Assembly (NCBI GenBank): GCA_035697145.1
Contig: DASSDL010000056.1
Coordinates: forward strand, 1 to 28,109
DNA length: 28,109 bases
Direction of reading: 5' to 3'
Source of the DNA: DASQUK01 sp035697145
Lineage (GTDB): Bacteria; Actinomycetota; Acidimicrobiia; Acidimicrobiales; VFJN01
Each line of letters opens with the position of its first letter. The first letter of the stretch is position 1. Made by a program: the position numbers and the translations under genes. The notes below the pieces were generated by a model. It saw only the letters and a list, made by a program, of their open reading frames with translations. It did no database searches and was not told the origin of the DNA. Shown here piece by piece: positions 25,801 to 28,109 of the stretch.

Positions 25801-25993
25801 CGGCGGCCGGGATCGCCCGCCCGACGTGCCGCTCGGCGACCATGCGCAGCGCCGAGGCCTCAGGGTTGTCGGGCTCGACGGCAAGCACGTCCTCGCAAAG
25901 GTCCAGCACCCGATCCCATGCCTGGTCCGCCGCCGCCTGCTCCGCCGCCGTGAGCAGGTTTTCGATCACCCGCGCCATCCGCCCCGTGGCCAT
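22730..25993 (-). CDS. Class III adenylate/guanylate cyclase with AAA/STAND ATPase and repeat domain
   Basis: A 1087-aa signalling protein. Residues 5-55 look like a tetratricopeptide-type repeat. The class III cyclase domain spans about 66-248, with metal-binding Asp75 (LFADLVGST) and Asp119 (RFAGDGLIVFFG), the transition-state pair Asn197 and Arg201 (TVNLAARL), and Asp190 at the base-specificity place. The usual Lys before the second Asp is Arg115, so the nucleotide preference is uncertain. The ATPase has Walker A GEPGVGKS (297-304) and Walker B VVALEDMQWAD (424-434). Residues from about 690 form helical repeats. Start ATG 25993 lies 2 bp after the previous stop. Such proteins act as stress or nutrient sensors making cAMP; here it is in a transcript with two small helical proteins. 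Confidence 0.85.
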   Translation of the reverse strand: MATGRMARVIENLLTAAEQAAADQAWDRVLDLCEDVLAVEPDNPEASALRMVAERHVGRAIPAAGRRQVTVLFADLVGSTPMGEQLDPETYLEVIRAYETACRPVIGRYGGHINRFAGDGLIVFFGYPNAHEDDARRATRAALDALEALRSVSERTEAEHGVRIAARIGVHTGLVVLGDRGSAAWAGRDDAFGPTVNLAARLQAVATPGTVVVSDSVALLLGPAIELVSRGTRTLAGVPRPVEVFEVVRVLDDVHSPPGLARSMIVDRVVQLDDLNRRLQLTGQQPDSAGRAVLIEGEPGVGKSRLLMEVLDATNAQAGRHMTLQCSPYLTTSSLHAVREAIHRYAVIATDDTTASRIDKLVTLVERFGFEPDDVVPYLAIPLSIDLSGRFDPVELDALQLKEALLSRLLAMFERMPMSGTPFVVALEDMQWADPMTIDLFERLVRAGPPAGMLVVATSRATSANPVAGLPIDVVRLGPLTSNDARALAVATADRQLDDALLDEIARRSDGVPLYVNQLVGALAGPGPSPAPEAIPLPLMELLQSRLDAVGAAKSVAQVAATIGRDFELSMLRSVIGALTGDPIGDLPADAVTQHVARLVNSHLVDIDADDPDRLRFHHALVRDAAYASQLHRVRPARHRAVAGVLAELDASGKPVEASLIAYHYELGGDAERAIDAYLLAADRARRGGSFDEALAHVERADKLLAMVPETEAPRCELGIRLTRGLVTTSLGGWAAEGVMADYERALELSGTGTGDPAVGADSLRALVGIWTWYCTRGAFDRVGEACRAVDRQLRLTPIPGGQPLLASMQGAEAFYRGRFVDGRDRLEAAVAGFASDDIADWSRWQLPNDPLAGSYAFLAPLRFIMGDEPGGLAAVAAGLERCASLQFPHGAFSEAFVRAYEAWLHRARGDLVAAHEAVAEIVRIAQQHGFVFWMIVGQIHTSANQVAVEPTRAALDQLGAAIATYRGFGANALVPLLLLEQGAGCLALGDLKPARRCVDDALSYTDQLFVRAEGLRLRAELRAAGAYGEVDRHDIEGDLREALLQTTAQHVPYYASLAAESYRRLVGDDPFVSWALAKADASPEVR

Positions 25994-25995
25994 CG

Positions 25996-26274
25996 TCAGC
26001 GCCCCGGCTCGTCCTCCGAGGCGTCGGGCCCGCCATCCTGGCCGGCGGCACCGGCCAAGCCACTGAAGATGAGGGTGGCCGCCGCCGCGGCGTCCCGAGA
26101 GACCAGGCCCAGCCAGTGGAACCAGTCGTCGACGAGATCGTCGGCGTGGTAGCTGCCGCTGGACAGCTTCGTGCTGGCCGACTCCCACAGGTCGACGTAG
26201 CTGGTGAGGCGGGACCCCACCAGCGCGGCGAGGTCGTCGGGGCCAGGAGCGTCGCGCTCGTCCGCGCTGCTCAC
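25996..26274 (-). CDS. Small helical protein with G-x-Y module
   Basis: A 92-aa protein, helical over residues 13-77 with acidic disordered ends. SRLTSYVDLW then SSGSYHADD and RDAAAAATLIF align without gaps to the 15625 product (SRL, YV, W, G.Y.A, V.D, DAA, F). GTG at 26274 overlaps the previous stop by four bases; longer readings upstream run into the previous gene in another frame and are not used. It ends 2 bp before the cyclase-ATPase start, so the two are probably made together and may interact. The family is not recognised. Confidence 0.72.
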   Translation of the reverse strand: MSSADERDAPGPDDLAALVGSRLTSYVDLWESASTKLSSGSYHADDLVDDWFHWLGLVSRDAAAAATLIFSGLAGAAGQDGGPDASEDEPGR

Positions 26275-26537
26275 GACGGGCCCCTCGGGCGCAGACCCTG
26301 CTGTACGAGCTCGAGCCACAGCTCGAGGCCACGGTCGGCGAGCGGCGTGAGGTGCTCCCACGCCTCGATCACGTCGGCCGTCACCGTGTCGACGGTCCAC
26401 TCGTCACCGTCGTCGAGCGCCCGTGCCCCCCAATGTTGCGCCAGCCGCGCGTTGACCCGGCCCGCGTCCTCCAGCAGCTCTGTCACCCTGCCGACGTATC
26501 CCGAGAGCCACTCACCCTCGTCGTTCGCAGTGTCCAC
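26271..26537 (-). CDS. Small helical protein with G-x-W variant of the module
   Basis: An 88-aa acidic helical protein. ARALDDGDEWTVDTV corresponds to the RALRGDYDAASVV element of the 15625 protein, with Trp in place of Tyr, followed by a helix LADRGLELWLELVQQGL. No signal peptide. GTG at 26537 has GGAG four bases upstream and lies 11 bp after the stop of the glycosyltransferase gene, so it may belong to the same transcript. Its stop overlaps the start of the next helical gene. Similarity to the other copies is weaker than between the 15625 and 25996 proteins. Confidence 0.68.
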   Translation of the reverse strand: MDTANDEGEWLSGYVGRVTELLEDAGRVNARLAQHWGARALDDGDEWTVDTVTADVIEAWEHLTPLADRGLELWLELVQQGLRPRGPS

Positions 26538-26548
26538 CGCTCCGTAGG

Positions 26549-27379
26549 CTACGCCACCGCAGGTGGCGACGTTTCCTCAATAGGTAGACGACGAACCTTC
26601 CGCCAGTAGTACTGGCGGAGGCTCCACGGCCGTGTTGGCAACCGAGGTCCCAGCGGTGGCGCCGCCGGCCGCAGCTCACACCGGACCGCCGGCACCACCC
26701 TGCGCAGGTAGGGCCCCAGCCGGACGAACGATTGGCCGTGCTGTCGGAACCGGTAGCTGATCGGCACCTCGGCGTACCGGTAGCCCTTGGCCACCAGGTC
26801 CAGCGTGAGCACCTGGGCGTAGTTGAAGTCGTGGACGATCTCGGCGTGGGCGGCGGCGGCAGGCGAGAGGGCCCGGTAGCCGGACTGGCCGTCGCTCAGC
26901 CCCCGCAACCCCCAGCGCCGCACCAGCAGCTTCAGCGCCAGCGTGAGGATGCGATTGCCGAACCAGCGATGCGGACGCATGTCCCGCGGCAGGCCGGCGA
27001 AGCGCGACCCGACCACGTAGTCGGCGCGGCGCTCGAGGATCGGGGCCACCAGCGTCGCCAGCTCCTCGGGAGCGTACTCGCCATCGGCATCGAGGAAGGC
27101 CACGGCGGCCGGGCGTTGGTCCACCGCCCATGCCAGGCCGGCGCGCACCGCGGCGCCGAGCCCCCGGTTCCGGTCGAGCGAGTGAACGGTGGCGCCGGCG
27201 GCCCGCGCCGCTGCTGCGGTCCCGTCGGTGGAACCGTCATCGACGACCACGACCTCGACCGGGTGCCCGTGCACCTCGGCGGGTGCCCGCCGCACGACAT
27301 CGCCTACGGTCATTTCTTCGTCGTGGGCGGGCAGGACCATGACCACTGGGTTGGGGCCGACGGGCCCGCGTGCCTCCAT
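26549..27379 (-). CDS. Family 2 glycosyltransferase (polyprenyl-phosphate sugar transferase-like)
   Basis: A 276-aa GT-A glycosyltransferase. VVMVLPAHDEE is at residues 12-22, VVVVDDGSTDGT at 43-54 and the metal-binding DAD at 97-99 (FLDADGEYAPEEL). GSRFAGLPRDMRPHRWFGN and LSDGQSGYRALS follow, close to the form of dolichol/polyprenyl-phosphate mannosyl- or glucosyltransferases. No C-terminal membrane span is seen. ATG at 27379 is the only start between an upstream frame without signals and the conserved N-terminus. It is divergent from the lipoprotein gene at 27429 and is followed after 11 bp by the helical genes. A polyprenyl phosphate acceptor would fit the polyprenyl synthase further along, but this link is inference. 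Confidence 0.85.
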   Translation of the reverse strand: MEARGPVGPNPVVMVLPAHDEEMTVGDVVRRAPAEVHGHPVEVVVVDDGSTDGTAAAARAAGATVHSLDRNRGLGAAVRAGLAWAVDQRPAAVAFLDADGEYAPEELATLVAPILERRADYVVGSRFAGLPRDMRPHRWFGNRILTLALKLLVRRWGLRGLSDGQSGYRALSPAAAAHAEIVHDFNYAQVLTLDLVAKGYRYAEVPISYRFRQHGQSFVRLGPYLRRVVPAVRCELRPAAPPLGPRLPTRPWSLRQYYWRKVRRLPIEETSPPAVA

Positions 27380-27391
27380 TGTTAAGCATTC

Positions 27392-27421
27392 TTCACGCCC
27401 GAGCGGTGGTATGGCTAGTCT
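27392..27421 (+). promoter_or_regulatory. Candidate promoter for a leaderless lipoprotein message
   Basis: TTCACG (27392-27397) and TAGTCT (27416-27421) are 18 bp apart, and the A of the ATG at 27429 lies 8 bases after the -10 element. This spacing fits transcription starting at the start codon itself, which is common in actinobacteria, and no ribosome-binding site is present. Confidence 0.4.
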
Positions 27422-27428
27422 GCCGCTG

Positions 27429-28109
27429 ATGGCATGCAGAAGATGGATTGCTGGGGCGGTTCTCACGGTGGCCGTGGTGGCAGGGGGACCAGTGCTCGCC
27501 GCCTGCGGCTCCGGTGGGGGCGACCGGCTCGTCGTCTACAGCGGGCGCACCTCCAACCTCATCGATCCCCTGCTCAACGACTTCGCCGACGAGTCCGGGA
27601 TCAGCGTCACCGTGCGCTACGGCGAGTCGGCTGACCTGGCGCTGCTCATCGACGAGGAGGGCGACCGGACGCCCGCCGACGTCTTCATCTCGCAGAGCCC
27701 GGGCGCGGTCGGCTACCTGGATGCCGCCGGCCGGCTGGCGGCGCTCGACGACGGGCTCATCGCCGCCGTCCCCGAGGGCGACGCCGCCGCCGATGCCGGG
27801 TGGGTCGGCCTGTCGGGCCGAGTGCGCACGCTGGTCTACAACCCGGAGCTGGTTGACGACGCCGACCTGCCCGACTCGGTGCTGGACCTGACAGCACCGG
27901 AGTACGCCGGCCAGGTGGCGCTGGCGCCGACCAACGGGTCGTTCCAGGACTTCGTGACCGTGCTGCGCGACCAGCTCGGCGACGACGAGGCGGCGACATG
28001 GCTCGACGGGATGGCCGCTGGAGATCCGCCGACGTTCGACAACAACACCGCCATCGTCGAGGCGGTAGGCCGCGGCGAGGTGCCCATGGGCCTGGTCAAC
28101 CACTACTAC
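27429..28109 (+). CDS. Iron(III) ABC transporter substrate-binding lipoprotein (FbpA/FutA type), partial
   Basis: 227 residues are visible before the window ends. The N-terminus is a lipoprotein signal: Arg-Arg, a hydrophobic core, and the lipobox VLAAC with the lipidated Cys at residue 26. The mature protein begins with VVYSGRTSNLIDPLLNDF, then VRYGESADLALLI and PADVFISQSPGAVGYL, the typical start of ferric-iron-binding proteins. The last codons read NHYY, the tandem tyrosines that ligate Fe3+ in this family. An ATG at 27411 is also in frame; 27429 fits a leaderless promoter. The permease is probably outside the window, and the ATPase may be the one at 12137. Confidence 0.85.
   Translation, partial: MACRRWIAGAVLTVAVVAGGPVLAACGSGGGDRLVVYSGRTSNLIDPLLNDFADESGISVTVRYGESADLALLIDEEGDRTPADVFISQSPGAVGYLDAAGRLAALDDGLIAAVPEGDAAADAGWVGLSGRVRTLVYNPELVDDADLPDSVLDLTAPEYAGQVALAPTNGSFQDFVTVLRDQLGDDEAATWLDGMAAGDPPTFDNNTAIVEAVGRGEVPMGLVNHYY

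Noticed and set aside
14766..26537. Encapsulin or gas-vesicle cluster
   Set aside because: Polyprenyl synthases occur with some family 2 encapsulins, but no HK97-fold shell protein or gas-vesicle protein was recognised here.

Overview
This window is GC-rich DNA, almost fully coding, with many GTG starts and 4-base GTGA/ATGA stop-start overlaps. The gene content points to a high-GC actinomycete-type bacterium, probably Acidimicrobiia or a relative: a class E sortase, a HelD-type RNA polymerase helicase, a haem operon of the actinobacterial type, a deazaflavin (F420)-dependent nitroreductase-like protein and large STAND/LuxR and cyclase-ATPase regulators. The taxon is inferred from gene families, not from a marker gene. 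No rRNA, tRNA, CRISPR array, transposase or integrase was recognised, and no stretch longer than 300 bases lacks a gene.

Layout. 1-497: the tail of a TauE/SafE permease, then a near-perfect 135-bp tandem repeat that abuts the end of a sortase gene. 497-1725: the sortase and a divergent hypothetical gene, separated by a 200-bp region with an 18-bp and a 14-bp perfect palindrome. 1826-4606: a 926-aa LuxR-type STAND regulator. 4610-8003: a haem operon on the minus strand, hemE-hemH-hemY, each joined by a GTGA overlap. 8184-10301: a HelD-like helicase. 10363-11937: a CrtI/PYROXD2-like flavoenzyme. 12137-14700: a ferric-iron-type ABC ATPase translationally coupled to a second flavoenzyme.

14766-26537 is the most unusual part. 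Three gene blocks contain a repeated kit of uncharacterised proteins. The plus-strand block (14766-16601) and a minus-strand block (22206-16608) converge tail to tail with 6 bp between them. A further minus-strand block (27379-22730) lies upstream. A two-member paralogous family (genes at 14766 and 20923-22206) sits at the head of the two converging blocks. A small helical module with a G-x-Y/W signature appears in five proteins and more weakly in two others. Three of these proteins also carry an Ig-like beta domain. Interleaved are a polyprenyl diphosphate synthase, a 738-aa phytoene-desaturase-like flavoenzyme, a class III cyclase-ATPase-repeat regulator and a family 2 glycosyltransferase. 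I infer an undescribed isoprenoid-linked multi-protein system, perhaps a lipid- or particle-associated assembly. The function is not established by the sequence.

27429-end: the start of a ferric-iron-binding lipoprotein, which may supply the ABC ATPase at 12137.
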